A stretch of DNA of 64,000 bases from Heterobasidion occidentale (taxonomy: Eukaryota; Basidiomycota; Agaricomycetes; Russulales; Bondarzewiaceae): contig JBCAQO010000008.1 of NCBI GenBank assembly GCA_039111635.1, positions 2,666,001 through 2,730,000 on the forward strand, given 5' to 3'. Under the pieces are notes generated by a model, which was given only the letters and a program-made list of their open reading frames with translations, did not search any database and was not told the DNA's origin. Below, one piece after another: positions 46,049 through 59,011 of the stretch (positions within the stretch are counted from its first letter, which is position 1; each line of letters begins with the position of its first letter). The position numbers were made by a program, and so were the translations under genes.

Positions 46049-46849
46049 TTACTAATATATACGTCGATTGCATCCGGAAGAGACGCGGAAGATTGATCAG
46101 GGACTATCCTGGACTATCTCGGTCAATCGCCAGTGTTCAGACAGACTCAGCAGTGCCTCAGCATCGCTTTCTCTTGATTTTAAAAATACGAAAAAATGAC
46201 AGGTTGTATTCCAAGAAGCTAAGATAGGTACTGTATGTGCAACAATTGGTGGGTAGAAACACTAAAATGAGCCTGGCCGCTACAAAGAAATCGGTTGCAA
46301 CTCCGATGGAGCTCGTGCCGGCAGAATCCGTCACACGTGACGGCTACAACTCCCCTTTCCAACTCTTCACCCATCGCTGGCCCATCTTTGCTTCATTTAA
46401 CTGTATACTCCCCAAGGATGGCACCTCTTCCATGGCACCTCTTCCATGTCATCTCCGAACGGCGCTTGCTCATTGCAGGCATTGTTTGGTCATCAGCAGC
46501 TGGCTCCTTGCTCATTGCAGGGTGTTAGACTGTCTCTGTCTCAACGGCGTTTGGAGCCTCTCCAGGCACTCATCGGTGGTTCGGATGTTAGAGGGTTTTG
46601 TGGTACAAGACGGTTGACCGTAAAAATGTGATGAGCACTTTCTGGTCTTGGGTTTCTGAGTAGTCTTCTCCTCATAGAAGCTATTCTACTTCACTACAGC
46701 GCATAACGATTTGAGATCCGATCGGCAAAACACATCTTAGCGAGCGAGCGAGTCATGTCTTTCTACATATAAGCTGACAGACCATCGCTTGCGCTGAAAG
46801 TCCCCACCCGCGCTTGTATCATTCGACCTCCTCTGGCCACACGATTTTC
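46049..46849. promoter_or_regulatory. Region between deaminase and transposase starts
   Basis: No exon recognised. Contains a 14-nt word TGGCACCTCTTCCA repeated twice in tandem (about 46419-46446) and the shared word pair at 46463-46523. It must hold both divergent promoters if the two gene starts are right. Confidence 0.5.
46463..46523 (+). repeat. Ordered pair of words shared with 40458-40522
   Basis: CGCTTGCTCATTGCAGG at 46463 and TCCTTGCTCATTGCAGGGT at 46505, both identical to the words upstream of the unknown-family gene. The spacing is 42 nt here and 46 nt there. Confidence 0.8.
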
Positions 46850-49800
46850 ATGGAATTGCCGCCGGCTTTCAGCGAGTCTTGTGTTTGCGGAAGGTCATTC
46901 TCGCTGCCATCGGCGCTCACTTACCACAGGCGCACATGTCAGAAAACCAAGAAAAGGTTTTCTGAGGCGCTAGCAAAAGCCAAAGAAGTGTGGGCTGCGA
47001 AGAAACGTCGTCGAACGGATGCTGATGGATCCAGAGCAGTTTTGGAGACAGCACCGTTGGTCGCGGAGGTCTTGGAGCCAGCATTGTCGATCGCAGAGGT
47101 CCCTACACCAGCTGTACAACAGGTGAGTTTACATCTCAAAGTTTCGCCCTCATCTGTATCTTAAGGTTTTCAGTCTATTCCACAGTCGTCCTCCGCAAAT
47201 CAAGATGACCCAAACCTTTCTCTGGCAGAACGCAGGCCTCGTAGAGCAAATACCAGGCTTCCTAAACGTTATCGTGACATGTTGCCTCAGCCCCCGGCAG
47301 CTTTACCCGTTCAGTTGCAGTCGCTATCAGAGCCATCTTCTTCCGCGTCTATAACTCCGATGCAGTCGCCTCCCACCGTAGCCCTCTCTTCCGATCCACC
47401 TCAGGTGATTCAAAAGTCTTTGCGACAGATCTTGAAGTCTCCCCGAAACATTTTTGGGTTGTTTCGTCAGTATCATGCCACTGACTTTCCAGCACACGAT
47501 CCCGAACGAGTCGCTGAAAAGCCTGCTTTGTCAACGCAGGATGACTCGAATGCCCTCCCTGAGTCTTCTTCTGCGCCGTCATTCTATCCTTATCCCAATC
47601 GCTCGTCATTTCTTCTCGGTGAATGGTACTGGAACGATGGAGTACGAAAATCTCAATCGAGTTTCAAAAATCTCATCGACATCGTCGGCAGTACCGATTT
47701 TCGCCCGGAGGACGTCAGAAAAACGCCATGGAGCAGTATTGATCGCAAGCTGGCTGGTCAGGATGAGGATAATTGGGAGGACGAACAAGAGGAGGATGGG
47801 TGGATACACAACACCGTCAAGATATCTATCCCGTTCCACAAGAAATGTCTTCAACCAGGGGCGCAGGATTATGTCGTCACAAGTTTCCATCATCGACGGT
47901 TAGTGTCTGTGATTAAGGAAAAGATCACCAACCCGACAACCTTTCCCCACTTACATCTCGAGCCATATAAACTGCTATGCCAACCTGGTAGTGCTCCAGA
48001 GGCAGTACAAGTCCACGGAGAAGCCTATACATCAGAGGCTTTTTTGGATGCACACAACGCTCTGCAGGAAAGTCCAGGAGAACCAGGGTGTAGCCTTGAA
48101 AGAGTTGTCGCCGCGCTGATGTTTGCATCAGACGGCACTCATCTTTCGACCTTCGGCGATGCCAAACTGTGGCCTGCCTATCTTGCACTTGGCAATGAAT
48201 CGAAGTATCGCCGGTGTAAACCATCTTGTCGTTCCTTCACTCATATAGCTTACTTCGAAAAGGTAAATCGCTTCCATTCTACAGACGAACGACACTGACG
48301 AAACGAAATAGCTCCCGGACGCTTTCAAGGATTTTGCTGCCGAAAGAATTGGAGGAAAGGGACCCAACAGCGCTTTCATGGCCCATTGTCAGCGCGATAT
48401 GTTACAGGCCCAATGGAGGCTACTCCTTGACGACGAATTTCTGCATGCCTATGCGCACGGCATTGTCATTGAGTGTTGTGATGGAGTCAAACGACGGTTC
48501 TATCCTCGAATATTCACTTACTCTGCTGACTATCCTGAAAAGTCTGTTTTTCCCCTTTTTGATATCACGGAGTACCCCATCACTCAATCATGTGTCCCAG
48601 GATCATTCTCGCCAGCATACGAAATCTCGGTGGTTGTCCTTGCCCACGTTGCCTGATTCCTCTATCCCGGGTGCATAACATCGGTATGCCTCAGGATATG
48701 GCACAACGGGTGTCACTGGCTCGCGTGGATGACCAACACCGTCGGGTTGTTGTGTCGCTTGCTCGGGAAATAATCTATCACAAAAATTTTGCAGTAAACA
48801 GTTCTGCCGTAGAAAAGCTGTTGAAGCCAGAATCTTTGGTCCCAACAACAGTAAGTTTCTCGCTCTATGGCGTGAACATCCAAGTAAGCTAAACATTCAT
48901 CTAGAATGCATTCTCGGAAAGACTGGCACCGCTTGGTTTCAACATGTTTGACATGTTTGTTGTCGATCTCTTGCACGAAATTGAGCTTGGCGTGTGGAAG
49001 TCATTGTTTATACACCTTCTCCGCATCCTCGATTGCGAGGACGAAGGGCTAAAGCACATCTTAGACCGAAGGTATGCAGAGTCTTGTCGTCAACGACCAG
49101 GTGGCTCAATCTTCTGTCAGGTACCGACAGGTACCTTCGTTCGGTAGAGATGCGATCAAACGTATATCTAGAAATGCTTCCGAATTGAAGAGGATGGCTG
49201 CCCGAGACTATGAAGACCTTCTACAGGTAGGATCAGTTCTCCTTGACTGGTGTTTTCGTTCTGAGATCTGCTGCAGTGTTCAATCCCCGTCTTCGAAGGA
49301 CTCCTGCCTGAACCGCACAATCACCAGATCTTGCAGCTCTTGTTTGTACTGACTCACTGGCATGGACTGGCAAAACTTCGAATGCACACCGATCACACCC
49401 TTTCCCTTTTAGCTACGCTGACCGCTGTTTTGGGAGAGCGTCTTCGAGAATTTGTCGACAACACATGCTCTGCTTTCAATACTCGGGAGCTCGCAAAAGA
49501 GAGCGCTGCTCGACAACGACGCCAGCAAAATAAAATGGCCAAACTTCCTCGTCCTGCATCTGTGCTCGCAAGCAGTTCAGCGGATACAGCCAGAAAGCCC
49601 AAGTCATTCAATTTGGAAACTTACAAGATTCACTCTCTTGGTGACTATGTTCGATCTATTATAGCATTTGGGACAACAGATTCATATTCTTCTCAATCGG
49701 TCCGTGCCTGTTTTTCTCTGTGTGCTTCCTGCGAATATTGACACATTCACAGGGTGAACGTGAACATCTTAGACCCAAAGGTAGTTTCTTGCGTACAAGC

Positions 49801-51050
49801 GGCAAAAATTATACAAAGCAACTCACACAGATCGAACGACGTGAGACTCGCATCCGCCAGCTTTCCTATAAACACGGCAAACAAGAGTCCGTCTCGAAGG
49901 ATTTGAAACAGCGGTATCATATTGGCGAAACGGAAAAGTGCCCTGTGGTTCTTCTCTCTTTTTACAGCGAAATTCAGGAGATCCCGCCATCAAAGTACGT
50001 TGATCATTTTCTCATGTGAAACTATCAGACACTTATGATCTTCAGGAATTCTTGTCCAAGCTCAGGGCTCATCTTCTTCCGCGCATACAAACTGTGTTAC
50101 AGGTCGAAGCCGCTACGCTTCCTGAGTATTTGAGGACTGAAATTCCAGTCCGGGACCTACAAAGCGGGACGACTGCGATCTCATCTTCTTCAAGCACGAC
50201 AAGCTCTATTTGCACAAGTTAGCGCGTTTCAATTACACGACTTACGATGTTCAACGAGGACAGGACAACATTCATCCAGGTCACTCTCGCAGCAATGTCA
50301 TGGTGTTGGCTAACGTGGATTCCGATGCAACAAGTCATCATTTTTGGTATGCGCAAGTCCTTGGAATTTACCATGCAAATGTTATCTACACCGGCTCCGG
50401 CATGTTGGATTACTGCCCTCGTCGTATGGACTTCTTGTGGGTCAGATGGTATGAGACCATGCCTGCGACGGACGATGGTTGGGACACTTGCGAATTAGAT
50501 TGTCTCCGCTTTCCCCCTTTGAACAGGGAGGATTCCTTTGGATTTTTAGACCCAGTAGACGTTCTCCGGAATGTCACATTATCCCAGCGTTCGCAAAAGG
50601 TCCTCGGCATGCAGATGGGTCTCTCCCGATGTGCCAAGGACGGACAGGACTGGAAGGCTTACTATGTGAATCGGTGAGTGAACATCGTACTCGGCATATG
50701 AAAGCCCGACTCACGGTCTCGCGTCTAGGTTTGCTGATCGTGATATTCTGATGCGTTATCACTGGGGTATGGGCATTGGGCACATTCATGCCCACGAACG
50801 ATCAACTCCTGTCATTCCTTCTGGACGACAAGGGCCCTTGGAATTTCTTGAGGAACCAGAGCCCACGACACGGGTGCCCGATCTTCAGGATACGGATATG
50901 GAGGAGAGAGAAGACCCAGAGCTGGCCTTGGAAGATCGTGAGGCAGAGGGATGGGAGGATGTGTCAGATTCAGAGGAATCCATGGAAGATCCGGAAAGTG
51001 TAGATGAGGACACAACGATGTTTGATGCCGAGGACATGGTGTTTTCATAA
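46850..51050 (+). mobile_element. Plavaka-type (CMC/CACTA) DNA transposon, transposase gene
   Basis: A Plavaka transposase. In-phase exons: 46850-47122, 47174-48262, 48312-48541, 48601-48850, 48905-49071, 49121-49226, 49277-49699, 49753-49994, then less clean exons to 51050. The N-terminus has a C2H2-like finger (CVCGRSFSLPSALTYHRRTC). Family blocks follow: RNIFGLFRQYH, YPYPNRSSFLLGEWYWNDG, FASDGTHLSTFGDAKLWPAY (first catalytic Asp region), CPCPRC, VVDLLHEIELGVWKSLFIHL (second Asp region), FNLETYKIHSLGDYV, and FADRDILMRYHWGMGIGHIH near the end. The frame does not connect cleanly near 49995-50045 and near 50160, so this copy may be inactive. I could not define terminal inverted repeats. Confidence 0.88.
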
Positions 51051-52525
51051 TTCTATTGCACGATTCTTCGATAATCACATCTACGTACATCTCTTAATCA
51101 GGGAGGGCTGGGAAAGTAACACCCCACACCCTGGCATGATTCTACTGGAATGGGGGCCGACGAGGGAGCGGGGAGCAGAGAGGCCCAGGAACGACCTGAG
51201 GACGGATGCAGGAGCCTCTCATCCGAGTGTGAGCGAGTCAGCCGCGCTCCTGGGACTTGCGGAGGGATTCGACGAGGGAGCGGGGAGCAGGGCGGCCGAG
51301 GAATGACGTGCGGACTGTGGCCGCAGCGAGGACGGGCGCGCGTGTCGAGCGTATGCGAGTGACGTGACTACGGCCGCGATGTGACAGGTGCGTTACGACG
51401 CGTTTCCTGGTCACGCGACACATAACGCTTACGAAATATTCATCTAAAACCTCTAATCGCTAGGTCATCAGGAATTCTTCACAGATACGGATGCACTGGC
51501 GACATTAGAATCTTTATCTGTCAAAATGGGACATTGTTACGAGTCTTCACTGTGTATCGTGCGTTCTGTACAGAGCGTTGCCGTTACTGATTTTTATTTG
51601 TACAGTATAAGCCATTAGCGTGCGTCGTGACTTACTGATCACTCTGATAGATGTCTTGCAGACCGCGAGCGGTGTGGGATATATCCCTAATTGCATTGTC
51701 TGTCGCGAGAAAATCAAAGAAGCGCGTACAAACGAACACCACCGTTAAACTCTGAACGTGCAAACGTTTGCACGCAACCTGCACTCTGTCAAGAGCTTCC
51801 ATCAACAAACATCCTCAACTACTACACCCTCTGAACACGGTCAATCACAGAATCAACATGACACGCTATCATAAGGGAAGGAGGGGGACAAGGTGAGCAC
51901 ACAGCACGCTGTGTTCTGCGCTAGCGTCGCTAACGATCACGCTTGTTAGAAACACTCGCTCGAGGTGAGCATCTCTCGTTTTCACTGGACCATGGGAGTG
52001 AAACCGCTGGTACTAGGCGCGTGCTGACGCTGCGGAAAGAGCGTGCATCGGAACCGACAGTCTCGTGGGCGTTTTCGGAACACTATAGCGCGAACGCGGA
52101 GGAGAAGTCAAGGGTAGAGTCACTTGTCCGAGAGTTTCTCCGCCACGCTGGGCCCGAAGCCCTACGCGATGTAGGAGCCGTGTGCATTCGGTGAGTTTGG
52201 ATTTCACTCGCTGTTTGATTCTCTTTCATAGTGCTCTCTCCTTAGGTCCACTATGCATACGTCGGACGATGAAGTAGAACACGTCCAGGTGCGCGTATAC
52301 GCGAAGGACGGACGGCGTTTGCGCATCAGGAAAGGGGAAAGGATCGATGGGCATCCTTGCATATCCCCAACGATCGTGGTCTCTGGGTGCCAATCGTCTT
52401 CGTTGAAAAGAACGCCTAAATGTCACGTCTTCCCATCCAAGTCGTCCCTACAATCTGATTGTCGTTGTACTCTATTTACTTCTGGTCATGCGCTGTACAC
52501 TAACTATTTCTTGATCATGCGTTGA
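51051..52525. other. Transposon 3' flank with a possible small gene
   Basis: Around 51859-52430 (plus) an exon-like pair reads GEHLSFSLDHGSETAGTRRV to ..ALRDVGAVCIR, with a GTGAGT donor at about 52191, then TMHTSDDEVEHVQVRVYAKD. A possible first exon MTRYHKGRRGT is at 51859 but does not join in phase. I do not recognise the protein. The rest shows nothing clear. Confidence 0.3.
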
Positions 52526-52795
52526 CATATGACAATGCCTGGTAAAAATTCACCTATAATTCATGCTTCTGGTCATGGACTGCAAGATCATGCTCGGTTG
52601 TCATTGCTATTTGAACATATGACAATGCCTGGTAAGATTTCGACTATAATTCATCTTTCTGGTCATGGATTTCAAGATCACGCTCAGTCGTTATCGCTAT
52701 TTGAACATATGACAATGCCTGGTAAGATTTCGGCTATAATTCATCTTTCTGGTCATGGATTGCAGAATCTATTTCAGTCTTATCTTGCTTCTCTT
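52526..52795 (+). repeat. 90-bp tandem repeat, three units
   Basis: Units start at CATATGACAATGCCTGG at 52526, 52616 and 52706, exactly 90 bp apart, the third slightly shortened. As 90 is 30 codons, one frame stays open and repeats MTMPGKIS.IIHLSGHG about every 30 residues. There is no sign of splice sites or a known protein, so I treat it as a repeat. It ends about 130 bp before the left edge of the second duplication copy. Confidence 0.9.
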
Positions 52796-52899
52796 TTTGT
52801 AAATTTCTGGTGAATACTTGATCAGACTATACAAAGGTAGAAAAAGGCTTTCCAAGCCGTGACTATATGTCACCACTTGACCAACTCCGACAGGGAAAA

Positions 52900-55800
52900 T
52901 CAGTACCAAGTAATTTTCCCGATGAAAAGGAATTCATCTCGCTGCCCAACGACCCAGCCAGAGTCAGAATAATATTGGGTGTTACTGTCCCACATATGGG
53001 GAGGGGGAGGCAAATCGGCAGAATCAGCGATAGCTGCACTCGGAAATAGACTAGAGTCATTGTTAAGCAGGATACGAGTGGAAGAAGAGCATGTAACTTG
53101 GGGATCCTCGTTCTCTGCATCATAAGTTCGCATGGCTGTCTTTATGTCCCACACCCGGATGGTCCGGTCATGAGACCCGGAGACTATGCGCTGGCCGTCG
53201 CGCGAGAAGGCAACGGACCAGATCCCGCCTCTGTGTGCTGTGAACGGCGGGGATACCGCCTCGCCTGTGTATCTATCCCACACCCGGATCGTCATGTCTG
53301 TAGATCCGGAGGCAATGAAGTTGCCATCGGGGGAGAATGTGACGGTAGTGACCTGTGCTGTGTGCCCTTGGAACGGCAGAGACAGCGCCTTGCCTGTGTC
53401 TATGTCCCAAACTTTGATCGTCTTGTCAGCAGACCCAGAGACAATGTGCTTGCCATCGGGCGAGAATGCGACGGACATGAGAAAGCTTGCTTTGAACGGC
53501 GGGGACACCACCTCGCCTGTGTCTATGTCCCACACCTGGATGGTGTCGTCATCAGACCCGGAGACAATGTGCTTGCCGTTGGGTGAGAATGCGACGGCTA
53601 TGACCCCGCGTCTATGTCCTTTGAAAGGTGGCGACACTGCCTCGCCTGTGTCTGTGTACCACACCCAGATGGTCTTGTCATGAGACCCGGAGATGATGCG
53701 CTTGCCGTCGGGCGAGAATGCGACGGACGTGACCCCCCCTGTGTGTCCTGTGAACGGCAGGGGCAACATCTCGCCTGTGTCTGTGTACCACACCCGGATG
53801 GTCTTGTCATGAGACCCGGAGACGATGCGCTTGCCGTCGGGCGAGAATGCGACGGAGCAGACCCCCCGTGTGTGTCCTTTGAACGGCGGGGACACCGCCT
53901 CGCCGGTCTCTGTGTCCCACACCCGGATCGTCTTGTCAAAAGACCCGGAGACAATGCGCTTGCCGCTGTGCGAGAATGCGACAGACGTAACCCAGTGTAT
54001 ATGTCCTGTGGACAGCGGGGACATCGCCTCGCCTGTGTCTGTGTCCCACACCTGGATGGTCTCGTCATCAGACCCGGAGACGACGCGCTTGCCGTTGCGC
54101 GAGAATGCGACGGACGTGACCCAGCTCGTGTGTCCTTTGAACAGCGGGGACACCACCTTGCCTGTGTATGTGTTCCACACCAGGACAGTCTCGTCATAAG
54201 ACCCGGAGACGATGAGCTTGCTGTCGCGTGAGAATGCGACCGATGTGACCCCGTCTGTGTGTCCTTTGAACGGTGGGGACACCATTTTGCCTGTGTCTGC
54301 GTTCCACACCCGAATGGTCCCATCAGCAGACCCGGAGACGATGCGCTTGCCGTTGCGCGAGAAGGCGACGGATGTGACCCAGTCTTTATGTCCCTTGAAC
54401 GGCGGGGACACCATCTCGCCTGTGACTGTGTCCCACACCCGGATCGTCTTGTCAAAAGACCCGGAGACGATACGCTTCTCGTCGCGCGAGAAGGCGACGG
54501 ATGTGACGCCGTCCTTGTGTCCTCTGAACGGTGGGGACATCTCCTCGCCTGTTTCTGCGTCCCACACCCGGATGGTCTTGTCATCAGACCTGGAGATAAT
54601 GCGCTTGCCGTCGCGCGAGAAGGCGACGGATGTGACCAGGTCTGTGTGTCCCCGGAACGGCGAGGACATCACCTCGCCTTTGTCTGTGTTCCACACACGG
54701 ATCGTCTCGTCATATGAGCCGGAGACGATGCGCTTGCCATCGCGCGAGAAGGCGACGGACATGACCGCATCTGTGTGTCCTCTGAACGGCGAGGACACCA
54801 TTTCACCTATGTCTGTGTCCCACACCCTAATCGCCCAGTCATCAGACCCGGAGACGATGTACTTGCCATCGCGCGAGAATGCGACAGAGTTCACAGGGCC
54901 CGCAGGCTCATCAATGCAGAGAATGGGGTGTGGGGATTTGCCCTTAGCTTGGCCCCCTACAACGAATGTGTTAGAAAAACGAGGCCTGAAGATCTGTGTT
55001 ATCATTGAATCAGGGGGTGCGAAAGGAAGAGCTGATAGATAGATATGAGGTGCGCTCTCTGCGATAGGCTCTCTGAAAGCTACCAGGAATTCATTAGCAT
55101 CCGCAAGAAGGGTTTTCAAATCTGGCGTCATGATTGGTTTCTGATTCTCTCGTAAGAAGCGTGAAAAGCGGAAGGAGATGTCTGGCTCACCGTTGTGGGT
55201 GAAGTCGCTAATTTATTCAAGGAAGTGGTAGCCTCACGGACCCAACCCATTCCGCTCATCGCTTCTAACAAAAACAAAAATTTGTCGCATAGAAAAGCTT
55301 CAACCTCCTGAAGGATTTCTTGATCACCGTGTGATGCGACGACATGATCTGCCCAGAAGCGACAAGCGTACGTGAGATCGGCATCCAACTGAAAGTCCTC
55401 AAGTTGGTCCTCATTTTCAAGGTGCGACGTCTTCGAAGCAGTGATATTGAAATGTAATCCAGTATTCATGACCTGGATGCAAGCATGGCTGAGATCCCGA
55501 TGAACTTGTGGTGAATCTACGGACCATTCCTCTGTCCCTGAACGCTCATGATCTGTGAGGTAGTCACCGAACGATGCGTGGAACGTCGAAATCCATCCTT
55601 CTTCTGTAGTCGGAACATCGATCAGTGAATGAAGGCCCGACAGCGCGGACCGCACGCGCGTTGCACTGATATTGAGCAGACGTGCAAGGTCGACTACAGA
55701 GAGACGATCGCGCAAAGTGACGATCGTAGCTGTAGTTCGTGTCAGGTCTGTTCTTTCTTGACCTTGTCGTTTCCCAAGAGTTTCGCGTAAGATGAGGCTA

Positions 55801-57644
55801 TATATGTCGTCAAGTCCTTGGAATACCAGAGGCCCACCGAGATTGCTGCTCCTCGTTATTTGTTCTAGACGATGCCGTGGATCGATTTCTGGCTCGCTGA
55901 TGTACTTGTATGCAGTGGATGCATAGATGAAGAGTTTGTCCGCCAAATTGACAAGAGCATTGAGTTGATCTTGAGGCGGCCATGTACCAACTAAGGTCTC
56001 GAGGTCATTTCGCTTCCTAGGTATGTCGCGCAACATTGTTGAGAGATAGAGTTCGATGTCAGAGTGAATGACCACTGCGTCTACTTCATGGAGGCGAAGA
56101 ACCGACTGAAGATGAGATAGAGATTGTCGGATCCTAGCTTCAGGTCGACTCGTGACAAAGAACTTGATTCGTAACGACGAGGAGTGTTCCACAATCGTGT
56201 CCAGCATGGTTTCCGTGGCAAATTTGTCATCGCACTCGTCCAGTGCATCGATCACAAAGACCAGTACACGAGGAGGGTCTCGCAAAACAGCTTCAGTGGG
56301 ATTTACCATCAGTGTCACGAATTGTACCGACAGTGAATGATCTGCAACATCCTTGTTTTGGTCCAGAGCGCTGACCAAGGCTTCTTCAAGGGGGGCAGAT
56401 AAGCGAGCCATGTCACGTGCGAGCGTAGGGATAATTTTGCGAATGTTACTCAGTTCAACCGAGCCGTGTCGAGAGCAGAAGAAGCTCCCGCCGAGCAGGC
56501 CATTATTGTGCAGCAGCCGACTGAAAGAGAGTGCGATCGTCGATTTTCCCGTCCCAGCCATCCCATCGAGCCAGAAGATACGAGGACTATCGGGATGGAT
56601 AGCCCATGCCAGCAGATCTTCGAGGATTGCCACTCGTGTGCCTTTCATGCAACCGCCATGGTCTCTAGCATGGAATGACGCTTCGGGAACGTGGCGTAAT
56701 TTATTGAGGGTAGCTATAGCTAGAGTCAGCTAACGTCTTTATGAACTTGGCATCCTCCTCACCGTCCTGTCAAGAAATCAGCCGACTATATCTGAAACAT
56801 ATTGCTCAGACGTACCTTGCGAATCCATTCGGTGTTGATATCGGTATTCAGTGTTGTATCAGTCTGAAATGCCGACAGTCAGACAGGCATGATAGTTAGC
56901 AGTCAAACTAAGAGAAACGTACAATGAACGTATCAACCAGCGAGGCGAGGGTGCGGAACGCGCGCACGATGTCTTGTCCATCGCCCGAGGCATTTAAGGC
57001 TCGCTCCCCTAAACCACGAGGCTTCGTCTTCTCGCTGACAAAATTCTGAACGATGACGATCGCCCTGTGATGTTCAAAATCAAGGGTTAGACGAATATTT
57101 CTATAAAGATGAACTTTCTGCTGACTCTGTCAAACCGTCTATGCGATCGCGAGTATGTGTTGATATTTTGCTTTGTTGGTGTAACGTAAGGACCTGAACG
57201 AGCGCTTGGATCCTGGCTGCCACATCGACCAGCTCTGTTTGTATGTCATCCATTTTCTACTCGCTTATTGTTGATCAAGTCGTACAAACAGAAGGGGAAC
57301 CTTGCTTACATCTATCCTATCTATTACCACCAGCAGCCCGCTTGCAGCTGCCTTCAATGGGGGGAAAGGGTCGGAAACCTCCTTGACAAGATTCAATGTC
57401 TGTGTCAAAGCTAGCCAGCCAGACTTGCGCAACCGTTGCGTCTTAGAGGGCGTGTTCTCCGGAGGTTGAAACGAGGAAGCGATTTGAGCGTAGGAATTCG
57501 AGGTCGGTTCTGGGACAGTGATTTGTGGAGGGGAAGCTAAGGCAGACGAAGACTGAGAGCCTGGCGACGGACGATTCCCCCGATTGAATTTCGATCCAGG
57601 GACCGAAACCACCGCAAGAACTTGTCGCGTCGTCTGTCTGGCAT
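52900..57644 (-). pseudogene. NACHT-WD40 (NLR-like) gene, copy 2, truncated 3' end
   Basis: Same gene as 4322-9212. The NACHT exon (about 55191-56690) is uninterrupted here, with GMAGTGKST and VIDALDECDD. A 50-nt intron (55141-55190, GTGAGC..CAG, phase 0) reads ..LATSPTT|KPIMTPDLK and joins it to fourteen WD repeats of 41-43 aa, enough for two seven-bladed propellers. Two defects: the run of five C at 57577-57581 (six in copy 1) shifts the frame between MPDRRRDKFLRWFRSLDR and NRPSPGSQSSS, and the 3' end is cut at 52924 so the last ~60 residues are replaced by IGKITWY. In repeat 9 the residues after GHT are RGVC rather than SAVT in copy 1. Confidence 0.85.
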
Positions 57645-58240
57645 TGTTGACAGCTACTGTTTCCGAGGTGGTTGAGCGAGAGATGAATCGATGAGAGAAT
57701 CGATGGAACCCATGGACCAACACGATGTAGGTTGCCGGTCTGAGTTCGTTTTTCGACGCCCACAAGCGCCCACACTGCCATGTTGTTGACTTGAGGACGC
57801 CAAAGACAAACAGCCGCGCTCGAGTTGGTTTGCTGCGCTACAATATGAGCATGCACTCTTCTCTGAAGGCGCGCGGATCTTACTTGCCTGGACGCATCGT
57901 AAATGTTAGAAAGAAAATGTGCCGGCAAATTGACATTGCCTACCTAAAGAACAGAAAGATTATCTTCTGTTTAGGTCAGCATCTGGAGACTGGAGCGATT
58001 TTCGCACCACGTGAGCTCCTCGCGTCACCCAGCATTCCCCTGGACAGGCAACCAATCTGGAATCAAACCAGGTCCGTCATAACTTCAAGATAATTCGATT
58101 GCACACTCCTTTATGACGGGTATGAGTCAAATGACTATGCATGAAGCTGTTTATAAAATGCAGAGATGAACTAGAGCCGGAACATAAAATAATAATGATA
58201 CAACAGTATATGAACCCAACAGCCTCCTCCACAGATACCC
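57645..58240. other. Spacer between NLR and H4, copy 2
   Basis: Matches 9213-9809 with a few differences, for example one G lost near 57921. No gene recognised. Confidence 0.5.
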
Positions 58241-58718
<478 letters not shown>

Positions 58719-59011
58719 GATTCAAATAAGTGTTATTGGGGGGGAGTAAAGGGGGATGAAGTGCGAGTCGATGGAGTAGATTGGGAAGAGGATCAACAAG
58801 CACGGTGCTTATATAGGCAATAAGTGTGGCTGTGCTTGTTGATTGAACGCGACGCGTTAACGCGTCTGTTGACTGCACGTGATCGCACTCGTTCCAAAAG
58901 TCGTTATAAGGCTTGTGCTCGGCTCCTTCCCGGCCTACTTCTGCCCTCTCGCTCATCCATACTACCGTCACCTCTTCATCTCTTTCCACCCTTACAGGCA
59001 CTCTTCTTTCA
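58719..59011. promoter_or_regulatory. Divergent H4/H3 promoter, copy 2
   Basis: Matches 10290-10594 except for a 12-nt loss on the H4 side (between GCGA repeats near 58768). The 16-bp palindrome with two ACGCGT boxes (58851-58866) and both TATA-like elements are kept. Confidence 0.75.

Noticed and set aside
52529..52813. A secreted or repeat protein from the 90-bp tandem units
   Set aside because: The frame is open only because 90 is divisible by three; there is no signal peptide, splice site or relative that I recognise.
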